From the NCBI GenBank assembly GCA_965222655.1, contig CBDCUP010000018.1, positions 1 through 64,000 of the forward strand: a stretch of DNA of 64,000 nucleotides. The letters are read 5' to 3'. A program made the position numbers and the translations under genes. Positions within the stretch are counted from its first letter, which is position 1; every line of letters begins with the position of its first letter. The notes under the pieces were generated by a model. It made no database searches and was not told where the DNA came from. It saw only the letters and a list, made by a program, of their open reading frames with translations. Source of the DNA: CAUZIZ01 sp965222655 (GTDB taxonomy: Bacteria > Acidobacteriota > UBA6911 > RPQK01 > JAJDTT01). Shown piece by piece: positions 1 through 8,672 of the stretch.

Positions 1-525
1 GTGGTCATGGTCTTAATCCGCTCAGTGTCGGGCCATGTTTCTCCGACTCGTTCTCTCCAACCGACACCCCTTCACTCCGTCCGCATTACCGGACCTCATC
101 GCTACTATGGGTGTCTCCGACTTCCGCCAGACTCCGCCCTCTTCCTCGCTGTTTAGGCTTGTCCGAGGGTGCGCACCCTCGGGTGCGCCACCTGACGGAT
201 CTCCCTGGTTACCACGCATTCTCCTTGTAAGGCTCGACGCGACCTCAGATCCCGGGCTGTCCGTTGACACTCGCCCTACCGCGTCAACGGGTGTTGCCTG
301 CTGGGTGCGAGAACCCATCGACCAGATCCAACGATGCCGTTTTCGGGACTCCACGTCTTCAGGGTCAGCATCACCTGTTACCTTTGCACCTCGCCTCCTT
401 TCGTACCTACGCATCAAGCGCCCTGTTACCAGGACACCTGCAAGGCTCGATACCAGGCCTGTGGCTAGCAGTTACCTGGGTGGGATTCGCACCCACTAGA
501 ATACGCGGCCTTGCCAGGCCGCAAC
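1..525 (-). mobile_element. Group II intron B, 5' RNA domains (partial, RT beyond window)
   Basis: On the minus strand this stretch resembles the non-coding 5' part of a bacterial group II intron. It has a perfect hairpin (505-522) at its 5' end, a second hairpin at about 478-495, and a conserved block around 70-140 with the pattern GTAGCGATGAGGTCCGGTAA followed by a GGAGTGAAGG-type motif. The same blocks in the same order occur upstream of the reverse transcriptase of intron A (3344-3763 and 5125-5230), which is the main evidence. Its own maturase would start near position 8 and lie left of the window. The 5' end falls inside domain V of intron A, so B appears to have inserted into A. Open reading frames over this stretch are shadows of structured RNA. 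The precise splice site is not certain. Confidence 0.6.
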
Positions 526-683
526 CCCACATACGGCTCTTCGGTGGCCATTCAGGGCCGACTCCTAGCAAGCGGACTGAGATCATGGACCCGCCGGACC
601 AAGGGCCAACCCACCCAGGCGAGAGCTTGAATATATTGCTCCCAAGTGTAGCTGTGTCGTTGGCTTCGTCGGTTCAGCCACTT
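526..683 (-). pseudogene. ltrA: C-terminal end of group II intron A maturase plus start of domain V
   Basis: Minus-strand codons 683-552 encode KWLNRRSQRHSYTW and a short tail ending in TGA. KWLNRRSQR is the hallmark end of the maturase domain in this type of group II intron protein. The segment has no start of its own. It joins in frame to the reverse transcriptase fragment ending at 2153 once the IS91 element between them is removed, giving LFF-KWLNRRSQR. After the stop, 551-526 reads GAAGAGCCGTATGTGGGG, the expected 5' strand of domain V, which then stops abruptly where intron B begins. Identification of the fragment is firm; it is non-functional as it stands. Confidence 0.8.
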
Positions 684-2152
684 AACAGTCTCGGAATTTC
701 GATAGCGAGCTGTAATAGTCAAATCATGACAGCTAAGACCTGTGATCGAGTCAGCAAGAGATTGGGAGGGACCTTTGTCTGTGGTTCGATCCCAAGCAGT
801 TGCGCGATCATACGGGGTGGTCCGAATAAAAGGCACCAAAGCTCCATCGGATGGCCACATCGCGGGCAAGAAAGAGGCTTCCTGTCCCCCGCTGCCTGGC
901 GCCTCTGCTCCCACGTCTGGGGCTTGGAACGGCGTTTTTTCCTCTGGGCTAAAAGTTGACGAGCCCTCTTCAGGAGCTTGGTGCGTTTGATGTTCGAGAA
1001 TAACCCATAGTGACGGACTTGTCGAAACCCGACCTCCGGCAGGTGTTGAACCAAACGGTCAATGAAGGTCAACACGGGGAGTTTTCGGACTCGGATCTTC
1101 CGGTCCTGATGATAGTCCTTGAAACGAAAGGTCACGTGGCCCTGAGCGAACTTGATAATGCGCCCTTCGGCAATCACGGGCCGCTTGGTATAACGGCAGG
1201 CGTAACGGACGGCTTGGTCGGCACTTTTCAACGACGGACCGATGAGGATATGCCAGCGCTTCTTGCGAATGTGCCCCAAGAGCTTGTCCACCTCGATCCG
1301 GCGTCGGGGGTCGCTTCGAAGCCGGCGACGCACCAGGGGCTGGGACTGGTGAGCGCGGCGCACTCCGTGGAGGACGTTCAACTTCCACTCCGTAGCCAGC
1401 AGGGGGGCCGGGACGAGATAGCGTTGGGGGGCGGCCTGCCAGCGATCGCCGGCGCCGTTGAGCCCTCCGGCGGTGACGATCATATGGAGATGGGGGTTCC
1501 ATTTGAGGTCGGACCCGAAGGTGTGCAAGACGATGATCAGGCCTGGCAAGTAGCGCCGGCTTGGACGTCTGGCCGCCAGCCAGGGCTGGCTCTTGCGCCC
1601 TCGTGGGGTGGGTCCCTGCCCGCTGAGACTCAAGACAGCATCCGCGGCGGCTCGAAACAACACGTTGAGCAGGACCCGACGGTTGTCCTGGATCACCAGC
1701 CGCAGCTCCCACGGCAGGGTGAAGACCAAGTGCCGATAGGGCACCTCCAGGAGATCCGAGAGGAGCTCGTCGCACCACTGGTCGGTGCGGACCTTCCCGC
1801 AGCTGGAACAGAAGACCGATTTGCAGCTGTGGGGTACGACCTTGACGGTAGGACAGTTGGAGCACCCAAACAAATGCAGCCCCAGTTTCGCGGTCCGGCA
1901 CGACAGCATCCGGGAGACATGGTGGTGGACTGCCCGCCGCACCTGTCCCCCTTTCCAGGCGATGTAGCGCTGGAAGTTGTTGCTCGTCAAGAGGATCTCC
2001 GCGATGGCGATCGGACCGCCCCACCGGCTCATGGGCAGCGATGCTCCTCTCCACCAGCAAGCGTGTCAAGTAGCCTCCCTTTCCGTCCTCGGCTGCCACG
2101 TCCCAAAACTACCTTTTACGGCCAGGGGCCGTCGGCACGTAGTGCCTACTCT
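684..2152 (-). mobile_element. IS91-family insertion sequence
   Basis: Element of about 1.47 kb carrying one transposase. Its limits come from the host gene: removing 684-2152 restores an uninterrupted maturase reading frame, with 0-2 nt of ambiguity because of A residues at both junctions. No target duplication and no terminal inverted repeat are visible, as expected for the rolling-circle HUH mechanism of IS91. The right junction lies next to GAAC (2156-2159), a tetranucleotide used as target by IS91-type elements. Confidence 0.85.
719..2032 (-). CDS. IS91-family HUH (Y2) transposase
   Basis: 437-residue transposase that would nick DNA for rolling-circle transposition. Visible marks are an N-terminal zinc-binding segment with paired cysteines (C..C....HSC...FCSSCG, about residues 45-80), the metal-binding HLHMIV motif (about residue 185), the YACRYTKRPV region that carries the catalytic tyrosines in this family, and a C-terminal CPRCGHPM zinc knuckle. 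Length fits the family. It starts 33 nt after the stop of the truncated reverse transcriptase on the same strand, which is an accident of insertion and not an operon. A 414-codon frame on the opposite strand (1010-2254) is a shadow. It appears intact and possibly active. Confidence 0.92.
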   Translation of the reverse strand: MSRWGGPIAIAEILLTSNNFQRYIAWKGGQVRRAVHHHVSRMLSCRTAKLGLHLFGCSNCPTVKVVPHSCKSVFCSSCGKVRTDQWCDELLSDLLEVPYRHLVFTLPWELRLVIQDNRRVLLNVLFRAAADAVLSLSGQGPTPRGRKSQPWLAARRPSRRYLPGLIIVLHTFGSDLKWNPHLHMIVTAGGLNGAGDRWQAAPQRYLVPAPLLATEWKLNVLHGVRRAHQSQPLVRRRLRSDPRRRIEVDKLLGHIRKKRWHILIGPSLKSADQAVRYACRYTKRPVIAEGRIIKFAQGHVTFRFKDYHQDRKIRVRKLPVLTFIDRLVQHLPEVGFRQVRHYGLFSNIKRTKLLKRARQLLAQRKKRRSKPQTWEQRRQAAGDRKPLSCPRCGHPMELWCLLFGPPRMIAQLLGIEPQTKVPPNLLLTRSQVLAVMI

Positions 2153-3343
2153 AAAGAACAGCCGCATGAACTGGATTCTGAAGGCCTCGCACCTCGGTCC
2201 GTTGTCGGTGATGGAGTAATAGTTCAGGTGTCCCACCAGTTTCAGCTTGGCTAGCCGCAGCAACGCTCCCGTCTTCAGACGGTGGCGGTGCTTCTTCAGC
2301 CACTCCGTGTGTCTCTGCAGGCTCGCATGAAACTTCTTACGCGACGTCTGGCGCTTGACCTTGAAGTAGCCCTTGCGGCTGAGCCCACAGTAGTGGGTGA
2401 AGCCGAGAAACTCAAAGGTCTCCAGCTTCTGGCCCTTCCGCTGGGCCTCTTCGCGGGCAAAGCGTCCAAAGGCCACCCGTTTCGTCTTGGACTCAGAAAG
2501 TACCAAGTGGAACTGCTCCAGGCGCGCCTTCAGTTGCCGCAGAAACTCTTCGGCTTCATCGCGGTGCTGAAAGCACACTAGGAAATCGTCCGCGTAGCGA
2601 AACAGATCCACCTCCCCCCGACAGCTCGGCTTGAAGCGACGTTCGACCCACAGATCCAGAACGTAGTGCAGGTAGACGTTCGACAGCAGGGCCGAGAGGC
2701 TCCCCCCTTGCGGGGTTCCTTCCTCGCTAGCCCGCTCCAATCCGTCTTCCATCACGCCGCTTTTGAGGATCCGCCAGATCAGACGCCAGACCCGCCGGTC
2801 GCCGATCCGCTGCTCCAGAAACTTCAACAGCCATTCCTGATTCAGGTGGTCAAAAAAGCCCTGAATGTCGGCGTCGACGACCCAGCTAACCTTCCGGCGT
2901 TGGATGGTCTGTCCTAGCTTCGCTAGCGCTTGAGGCTGCGTTCGATCCGGTCGGTAGCCGTAGCTACAGTCTAGAAAGTCCGCCTCATAGATCGGTTCCA
3001 GCACTCGACTGAGTGCTTTCTCGACCAGCTTTCCCTCAAAGCTAGGCAGCCCTAACGGCCGCTTCTTCCGGCTGCCGGGTTTGGGAATGTACCGGCGCAA
3101 GACCGGTTTCGGACGGTAAGCCATCCGGCCCAGTCTTTCGGACAGATCTTCGAGATTGCTCTCCAGGTTCCGCCCGTACTCCTGCTTGGTGACTCCATCG
3201 ACTCCGGGAGCTTTTCCCTTCTCCGCCTGCTGGTAGCAGGCCCGCAGCAGATCCACATCCTTCACAAAGTGATAGATCGACGTCAAACACGTCTTCGGTT
3301 CCGCGCGCGCCTTCTCCCCTATTCGCGTTAGGTCTCTTGCCAT
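2153..3343 (-). pseudogene. ltrA: Group II intron A reverse transcriptase/maturase, truncated by IS91
   Basis: Encodes the RNA-directed DNA polymerase and most of the maturase domain of a mobile group II intron. The ATG at 3343 is preceded by GGAGAGA and begins MARDLTRIGEK. RT blocks are clear: GKAPGVDGVT, IPKPGSRKKRPLGLP, DADIQGFFDHL, GTPQGGSLSALLSN and FRYADDF (catalytic YADD). The maturase part ends at LFF (2153), where IS91 replaces the last 43 codons with a 29-codon tail ending at 2066. Rejoined to 683-552 the protein would be 440 residues, the usual length. As found it lacks the maturase C-terminus, so splicing help and retromobility should be lost unless supplied in trans. Confidence 0.88.
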
Positions 3344-3763
3344 CCGTCTTCTCTCTCCTGGGTAGAGCGGATGTTTGCCCACCCGCGATCGACTCACCGT
3401 GGGGACCTTCACTCCACCGGCATTACCCGGTTTCTTCGCTACACCGGTCCCCATCCCAGATCGAGACCCATTTGCGCCGCTCCTGTTACGTCGCCGTCGC
3501 ATACTCGACGGCGTCAGCTCCGCCGCCAAGAGGTCCTCGACCCGCCTGGTCTGTCTTCTCCCTCCTGTGGTGTTGCTCGATGCCGTCTGCGACCCCGGAG
3601 TGGGAACCACCACTCGTCCTAACGCGGTGCTTCCTGTTGCCTGCGGGCATAACGAAACCCTCGGCCTAACTCGACGAACGTTATATCGGGGCTAATTGGT
3701 CCGGATTCAGTGTCTAACACACTTCACCTCGCAACACTTTCCGGTCCCAGGGGTGAGCTCATG
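3344..3763 (-). mobile_element. Group II intron A RNA, domains I-IV portion
   Basis: Non-coding part of intron A upstream of the maturase. It aligns by eye with intron B (1-525): both have GCAGGCAACA, a CGCG..AGG.CGAGTG block, and GTAGCGA.GA...CGGGTAATG followed by GGAGTGAAGG. The copy continues on the far side of the IS256-family element at 5125-5230. Frames over this stretch are not genes. Confidence 0.65.
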
Positions 3764-5124
3764 TCAAGAGGTGTGTAAATAGACTCAGGCGGCTTTCTCC
3801 TTCGACTCCTGGTTGACCAGGACTCCATTCACATACTTGGCTCCCTGATAGACATCTCTCATGAGCTCTGGAGCTTTGAGACGACGGAATCGTTTCTCGG
3901 CCACCAAGAGCATCTTCCAGATCACCGCCTGGGCGTTGTTCACCTTCTTGAAGCGCTTGGCCGCATCGGTTCGCAGCCGAAGTCCGGCGAACGGGGACTC
4001 CACTGGATTCGTGGTGCGCAGGTGTTGCCACTGCTGCTTCGGGTAGTTGTAAAAGCTCACCATCCGATCCCAGTCCTGGTCCAACAGATCGGCCGCCGGA
4101 GCCAAGCCTCTGCTTCGGCACCACTCCTGGAAAACCCGTTTGAGGCGTTCCGCTTCCTGACGGCTCTCAGCATAGGGGATCTGGCGCAGAATCAATAAGG
4201 CCGTGGGCTGCTCGCGTTTGGGCACCTTGGCCAGGATATTGACGATGCGGTGATTCCAGCAACGCTGCTCTTCCGCCTCGGGGTAGACGTTGCACAAGGC
4301 CCCCCAGATGCCGAGGGGGCCGTCGGCGATGACCAGACGAGGAGCATTCATCCCCCGCCGCTTCAAGTCGCGTAACACCTCTGACCAACTTTCCGTCGAT
4401 TCCCGATAACCGCTCGTCACCGAAACCACCACCTTGCTGCCATCACTGAGCGCCGCAAGGACCACCAGCAGGACGGCCTTTTCCTTCTCCAGACCCGCTT
4501 TGACGTAGATTCCATCCGCCCATAAATAAACGACTTCCAGTTCCTCCAGGGGACGACTTTGCCAGACGGCCCATTCTTCTTGCCACTTCTCTTTCAGTCG
4601 GGCCACCGTGTTGGCCGACAAGGCCGCTTCTTCCCCTAAAAGCCCTCTTAATGCCAAGTCGAAATCGCCCTGAGCCAGGCCCTGCAAATACAGCTCTGGA
4701 ATCAGGTCTCGGACTTGCTGCGTCCGTTTGGCAAACAGCGGCAGTACCCGGCTTTCAAAACGCTCTTCTAGATCTCGGACTCGAGGCCGTCGCACGGTGA
4801 TCGTCCCGCTACTGAGGGTCAGTCGTCTGGCCTTGCCATAGCCGTTGCGGTATCCCGACGCTGGGTCCACTTTGCCTCGACGCTCACTCTTGTCTCGTCC
4901 CAGCAGCTCGGTCACCTCCTCCTCTAGTAGCTCCTGGACCCAAGACTGGACCTTCTCCCGCACCCAATCTTCCAGCTCCTGGAAACAGACTCTTGACTCC
5001 ACAGTCCCCTCAATGTTCTTCTCTTTCATGCGGTGTGTACTCCTTCCTTTATGGGCCTTCCGGCCCTGGGTTTAGGTCAACCCGGAAGGATACTCACCGC
5101 CTCTGCTATTTACACACCTTTTGA
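3764..5124 (-). mobile_element. IS256-family insertion sequence
   Basis: Element of about 1.36 kb with terminal inverted repeats TCAAGAGGTGTGTAAATAG (3764-3782) and TCAAAAGGTGTGTAAATAG (reverse complement of 5106-5124), one mismatch in 19. It splits the 5' domain of group II intron A: sequence left of 3764 and right of 5124 are adjacent parts of the same intron when compared with intron B. No clear direct target repeat is visible. Confidence 0.85.
3785..5029 (-). CDS. IS256-family (mutator type) transposase
   Basis: 414-residue DDE transposase that cuts and rejoins the ends of its element. The RNase H-like core shows the acidic residues in LWADGIYVKAG (about residue 170), VIADGPLGIWGAL (about 235) and the glutamate in TTNPVESPFAGLR (about 340). 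The N-terminal half holds the helix-turn-helix type DNA-binding segment and the family motif SGYRNGYG. It fills the space between the terminal inverted repeats, and the stop lies just inside the left repeat. The frame is intact, so it may be active. Confidence 0.95.
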   Translation of the reverse strand: MKEKNIEGTVESRVCFQELEDWVREKVQSWVQELLEEEVTELLGRDKSERRGKVDPASGYRNGYGKARRLTLSSGTITVRRPRVRDLEERFESRVLPLFAKRTQQVRDLIPELYLQGLAQGDFDLALRGLLGEEAALSANTVARLKEKWQEEWAVWQSRPLEELEVVYLWADGIYVKAGLEKEKAVLLVVLAALSDGSKVVVSVTSGYRESTESWSEVLRDLKRRGMNAPRLVIADGPLGIWGALCNVYPEAEEQRCWNHRIVNILAKVPKREQPTALLILRQIPYAESRQEAERLKRVFQEWCRSRGLAPAADLLDQDWDRMVSFYNYPKQQWQHLRTTNPVESPFAGLRLRTDAAKRFKKVNNAQAVIWKMLLVAEKRFRRLKAPELMRDVYQGAKYVNGVLVNQESKEKAA

Positions 5125-5230
5125 TGGTAGCTCCCAGGGGTTCGTCCCTGGGTCTAGATACCGGTGGTCTGACTAGGACCTTACCGGGGGGATATCAATC
5201 CCCTTGAGGGAGAACCATTTCCAGGTCTCC
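5125..5230 (-). mobile_element. Group II intron A, 5' end (domain I start)
   Basis: Minus-strand hairpins at about 5208-5230 (GGGAGA...TCTCCC) and 5186-5202 (GGGGA...TCCCC), followed by CCGGTAAGG...CTAG.CA...CGGTATC, match the order hairpin, hairpin, CAGGTAACTG...CTAGCCA...TGGTATC at the start of intron B. This is therefore the 5' end of intron A, separated from the rest by the IS256-family element. It abuts a half MITE at 5231. Confidence 0.6.
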
Positions 5231-5354
5231 CGTTACGCTCTCTCGGCCTCCTCGACGTACTGCACGAGTACGCCTGCGGAGGCCTCGGTCGCAAGCCTTG
5301 CCAGAACGGCTTTTGCGGCGCCTCGCTACGACAAGCGATGAGAAATCCGGGTTA
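5231..5354. repeat. Half copy of the 182-bp MITE (right end)
   Basis: This 124-bp stretch is nearly identical to 59143-59266, sharing CTCTCTCGGCCTCCTCGACG and the rest through GCGATGAGAAAT. It ends in the terminal repeat AGAAATCCGGGTTA (5341-5354). The left 58 bp of the full element are missing because group II intron A begins at the break. A short hairpin (GTACT...AGTAC) lies inside. The terminal repeat carries ATCCGG as in the IS1380 element at 30107, where the full MITE has ATGCGG. Confidence 0.8.
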
Positions 5355-5441
5355 GACCGGCAGTATCAGCGGTCGGTGAGCAGTCCTGGAGACGCCTAGA
5401 GTCCAGACTGACTTGTTAGGACATGATAAAGTGAACGCCCT

Positions 5442-6275
5442 ATGATCGAAACCATCGTAGACCACATCAAGCTGGATGGCTTCTATGTGATTGACGGGGT
5501 CATTCCTGCGGACAAGGTCGACGGCATCAAAGAAAGCATTCTTCGAGTTCACACTCTCGAGGCAGAACTCAACCGAAGCAGAGAACGAGAGATCCGAGGC
5601 AAGGGCCATCGCATCGGCGCTCGAGGCGTCACCGCCAGCTCGGCTCTGATCAACTCCACCCAGGATTTTGCCGCCTACCTTGCAGACAGCCGCGTCGGTG
5701 GAGTGGCAGAAGTCTTTTTTGGCCCCCACGTGCGTATTTCCTCCGCCAATGGACTCGTCACCCATCCTGGCAACGAGCGCGGCTATTGGCATGCCGATTG
5801 GCCCTACAACCAGACGAATTCAGCTCGAATCCCAGCCCCTTATCCCGATGCAGTGATGCACCTCAGCACGATCTGGATGTTGACGCCTTTCAACGCCGAA
5901 ACCGGAGGGACCCTCCTGGTGCCTGGAAGTCATCGATCCAACAACAACCCCTCAGGGGACAATGGTGTCGATCGTGATGCCCCCTATCCCACCGAGATCT
6001 CTTCGACCGGCGATCCGGGTAGTGTCCTGATCTACGACAGTCGCCTCTGGCATTCAGTGGCGCCAAACCGGAGCTCCGAAGCACGCGTTGCTTTTACGGC
6101 CCGCTATGGTCCCTGGTGGATCAATCTAAACCCCGAGATGGCAGGTACTCCCGAGAACTTGAGCATGGTGGTGGAGAGGGGAGGGAAGGCGGGCAACCTC
6201 CCCAGGATTCCGAGAGATATTTTTGAATCGCTGCCCGAGGATGTAAAGCCGCTGCTTCGTCATGCGGCGGAGTAG
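5442..6275 (+). CDS. Phytanoyl-CoA dioxygenase (PhyH) family protein
   Basis: 277-residue Fe(II)/2-oxoglutarate-dependent oxygenase of the PhyH family. Members hydroxylate small organic substrates with O2 and 2-oxoglutarate. The iron-binding triad is visible: H117 and D119 in YWHADWP and H204 in LWHSVAPNRS. An arginine about 11 residues later fits the 2-oxoglutarate contact. The TGGTLLVPGSH stretch (about 154-164) is a typical core strand. No signal peptide, so it is cytoplasmic. It lies 28 bp upstream of the DUF1592 gene and may share its transcript. The substrate cannot be told from sequence; family members near oxidative gene sets in these phyla are mostly uncharacterised. Confidence 0.85.
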   Translation: MIETIVDHIKLDGFYVIDGVIPADKVDGIKESILRVHTLEAELNRSREREIRGKGHRIGARGVTASSALINSTQDFAAYLADSRVGGVAEVFFGPHVRISSANGLVTHPGNERGYWHADWPYNQTNSARIPAPYPDAVMHLSTIWMLTPFNAETGGTLLVPGSHRSNNNPSGDNGVDRDAPYPTEISSTGDPGSVLIYDSRLWHSVAPNRSSEARVAFTARYGPWWINLNPEMAGTPENLSMVVERGGKAGNLPRIPRDIFESLPEDVKPLLRHAAE

Positions 6276-6302
6276 GTCTGCGACGGCTGTTGCTGTCTGA
6301 AC

Positions 6303-8672
6303 GTGCCCAAGATGAAGACCTCGAAGCTTTTTCTCATTGCCACCGCTTGCTTTTTGATTCTGCAATTTCCGGGACTAGCCCCACAGGGACGTTCGGTGGT
6401 CCGGGCCGAGAATGAGCCAGACGGTGACTTTCGCCGGGTTGTTCTGCCCTTCTTGAACGAAAACTGTGTGTTCTGCCACAACGGTACCCGTGAGACGGCC
6501 GGCCTGCGGCTCGACTTCTTCCCCGAGTCTGGCCTCGAGCCCGAAGGATCGGGGCTCTGGAAGAAAGTCCAGGCAAAGCTCCTCCTCGGAGAAATGCCTC
6601 CCAAGGACCGCCCTCAGCCCAGTCCCGAGACCGTCGCTGCGGTGATTGAATGGATCGAGACTCGTGCCAATGATCCTGCCCTGGTCAGATCCCCCGTGCC
6701 CGGGCGGGTAACAGCCCGAAGACTCAACCGAAGCGAGTACGACAACACCATTCGCGACCTGATCGGAGTCGATCTGAAGCTCGCTAATGACTTCCCTGCG
6801 GATGATGCAGGCTACGGCTTCGACAACATCGGCGACGTGCTCTCGCTGCCACCCATCCTGATGGAAAAGTACCTGTCGGCAGCAGAGAGGATTGCCGAGG
6901 AGGCCATCGTAACCCAGCCCTCCGCCACCGCCACGCTCGTGAAATACCTGGCCTCACGAGTAGAAGGCGACGAAGATTTCTTTCCCGACGGGGCGTACCG
7001 GGTGAGCCATTCCTTTCCCTTCGAAGGTGAATACGAGCTCCAGATGCGTGTCATAGATCGCAGATACCGGCCCGAGAAGGATAAACCTCCGCCGCCCATG
7101 CCGGCTTCTGGCATCCTGGCTGTCTCCCTCGATGGACGCCAGCTGAAGACCTTCGAGGTGGAGGCCGACAAGTACGAAAGGGGTACCTTTGACGTGACTC
7201 TGGAGGCGACGGCGGGCGAGCACGAAGTGTTCGCCGAGCTCCTATCTGATGGGATGGAAGGTATCTCTGAGCCGAAAGACTCCAAGGATTCGTACAAAGG
7301 GGAGCGAAAACTCTTCGTCGACGACTTCGCGCTGCTGGGACCGTTGAAGGTGAAGCCCTTGCCGTTGACCGAAAGTCATCGACGAATCCTGATCTGTGGC
7401 GATCCGGAGGGCGGCTATCAGGCCGCATGTGCCAGGCAGATCCTATCCAGACTTCTCCTCCGGGCCTATCGGCGCCCGGTCCGGAATGAGGAGATCAAAT
7501 CCCTGTTGCATTTCGTAGAGCTAGCTGTGGACGAGGGGGAATCCTTTGCCCACGGGATCCGGCTCGCCTTGAAGGTCATCCTGGTCTCGCCCCACTTCCT
7601 GTTTCGAATGGAGCAAGATCCCGATTCTGGAGATCCCGGTCTGCCGCACCAGATCAATCAGCACGAGTTGGCCGTGAGGCTCTCCTACTTCCTTTGGAGC
7701 AGCATGCCGGACGAGGAGCTGTTCCAGGCCGCCGAGAGCTCCGAGCTGAGTAATCCAAAGCAGCTCGAAGAACAGATCCGGCGGATGCTGGCGGATCCCA
7801 AGTCGGCTGCTCTGGTGGAGAACTTCGGCGGTCAGTGGCTGCAGCTGCGCAACCTGGAATCCATCAAGCCAGATCCGGATCGTTTCCCGGACTTCGATGA
7901 CGAGCTTCGCGAGGCCATGCGCCGCGAGACGGAGCTGTTCTTTGAAACGATCGTGAAAGAAGATCTGAGCGTCGTTGCCTTCCTGGACGCCGAGTTCAGC
8001 TTTCTGAACCAGCGTCTGGCCCGCCACTACGGCATTGAAGGTGTCGAGGGAGATTGGTTTCGCCGAGTGCGGCTCGACCCGGCCCGGCGCACCGGCATCC
8101 TGACGCAGGCAAGTGTCCTGACCGTGTCTTCCTATCCCACCCGGACTTCACCGGTGTTGCGCGGTAAATGGCTGCTGGACAATATCCTGGGAGCTCCGCC
8201 GCCGGCTCCTCCGCCTGGAATTCCGGCGCTGAACGAAGAGAAAGTGGGGCTGGACGGGACGTTGCGCGAACAGCTGGAACAACATCGCGCGGATCCGGGA
8301 TGCGCAGTTTGCCATATCAAGATGGATGCTCTGGGTTTTGGACTGGAGAACTACGACGCGGTGGGCGCCTGGCGGACCCGTGATGGCAGATTCCCCGTCG
8401 ATTCTTCCGGTACCCTGCCCGGGGGAAAAGCGTTCTCAGGGCCGGCTCAACTTCGGGCTATCCTGGTCGACGACAAGAGGGAGTTCGGTCGCTGTCTGAC
8501 GGAGAAAATGCTAACCTATGCGCTAGGGCGCGGGCTCGAAAGCTACGATACGCCCGCCGTCGAAAAGATTGTCAGCAGTCTTGAGCAAGACCAGTATCGG
8601 TTCTCACGCCTGGTTCTCGAGATCGTCACCAGCATGCCATTCAGGATGAGACAAGGGGAGACGGAAAGATGA
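6303..8672 (+). CDS. DUF1592-type exported cytochrome c protein (DUF1587/1592/1588/1585)
   Basis: 789-residue secreted protein with a signal peptide (MKTSKLFLIATACFLILQF). An ATG at 6312 is as plausible as the GTG at 6303. Order of domains: cytochrome c-like segment with haem site CVFCH (about 57-61), DUF1587 (RRLNRSEYDNTIRDLIGV, about 138), a beta-sandwich stretch (about 210-345), DUF1595 (LLRAYRRPV, about 390), DUF1592 (LSYFLWSSMPDEEL, about 460), DUF1588 with a second CxxCH (CAVCH, about 670) and DUF1585 at the C-terminus. This multi-domain family is common in Planctomycetota and Acidobacteriota and its reaction is unknown. It overlaps the DUF1552 gene by 4 nt, the standard partner, so the two are probably translationally coupled. 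Confidence 0.92.
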   Translation: MPKMKTSKLFLIATACFLILQFPGLAPQGRSVVRAENEPDGDFRRVVLPFLNENCVFCHNGTRETAGLRLDFFPESGLEPEGSGLWKKVQAKLLLGEMPPKDRPQPSPETVAAVIEWIETRANDPALVRSPVPGRVTARRLNRSEYDNTIRDLIGVDLKLANDFPADDAGYGFDNIGDVLSLPPILMEKYLSAAERIAEEAIVTQPSATATLVKYLASRVEGDEDFFPDGAYRVSHSFPFEGEYELQMRVIDRRYRPEKDKPPPPMPASGILAVSLDGRQLKTFEVEADKYERGTFDVTLEATAGEHEVFAELLSDGMEGISEPKDSKDSYKGERKLFVDDFALLGPLKVKPLPLTESHRRILICGDPEGGYQAACARQILSRLLLRAYRRPVRNEEIKSLLHFVELAVDEGESFAHGIRLALKVILVSPHFLFRMEQDPDSGDPGLPHQINQHELAVRLSYFLWSSMPDEELFQAAESSELSNPKQLEEQIRRMLADPKSAALVENFGGQWLQLRNLESIKPDPDRFPDFDDELREAMRRETELFFETIVKEDLSVVAFLDAEFSFLNQRLARHYGIEGVEGDWFRRVRLDPARRTGILTQASVLTVSSYPTRTSPVLRGKWLLDNILGAPPPAPPPGIPALNEEKVGLDGTLREQLEQHRADPGCAVCHIKMDALGFGLENYDAVGAWRTRDGRFPVDSSGTLPGGKAFSGPAQLRAILVDDKREFGRCLTEKMLTYALGRGLESYDTPAVEKIVSSLEQDQYRFSRLVLEIVTSMPFRMRQGETER

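Noticed and set aside
22..959. Several frames of 80-230 codons on both strands near the left edge
   Set aside because: They lie over structured group II intron RNA, the maturase tail and the IS91 end; none shows protein-family features.
1010..2254. 414-codon plus-strand frame
   Set aside because: It lies opposite the IS91 transposase and the maturase fragment, has no recognisable motif, and is a high-GC shadow frame.
5242..5340. Protein-coding frame in the half MITE
   Set aside because: The same sequence at 59143-59266 lies within inverted repeats and is not conserved as a frame.
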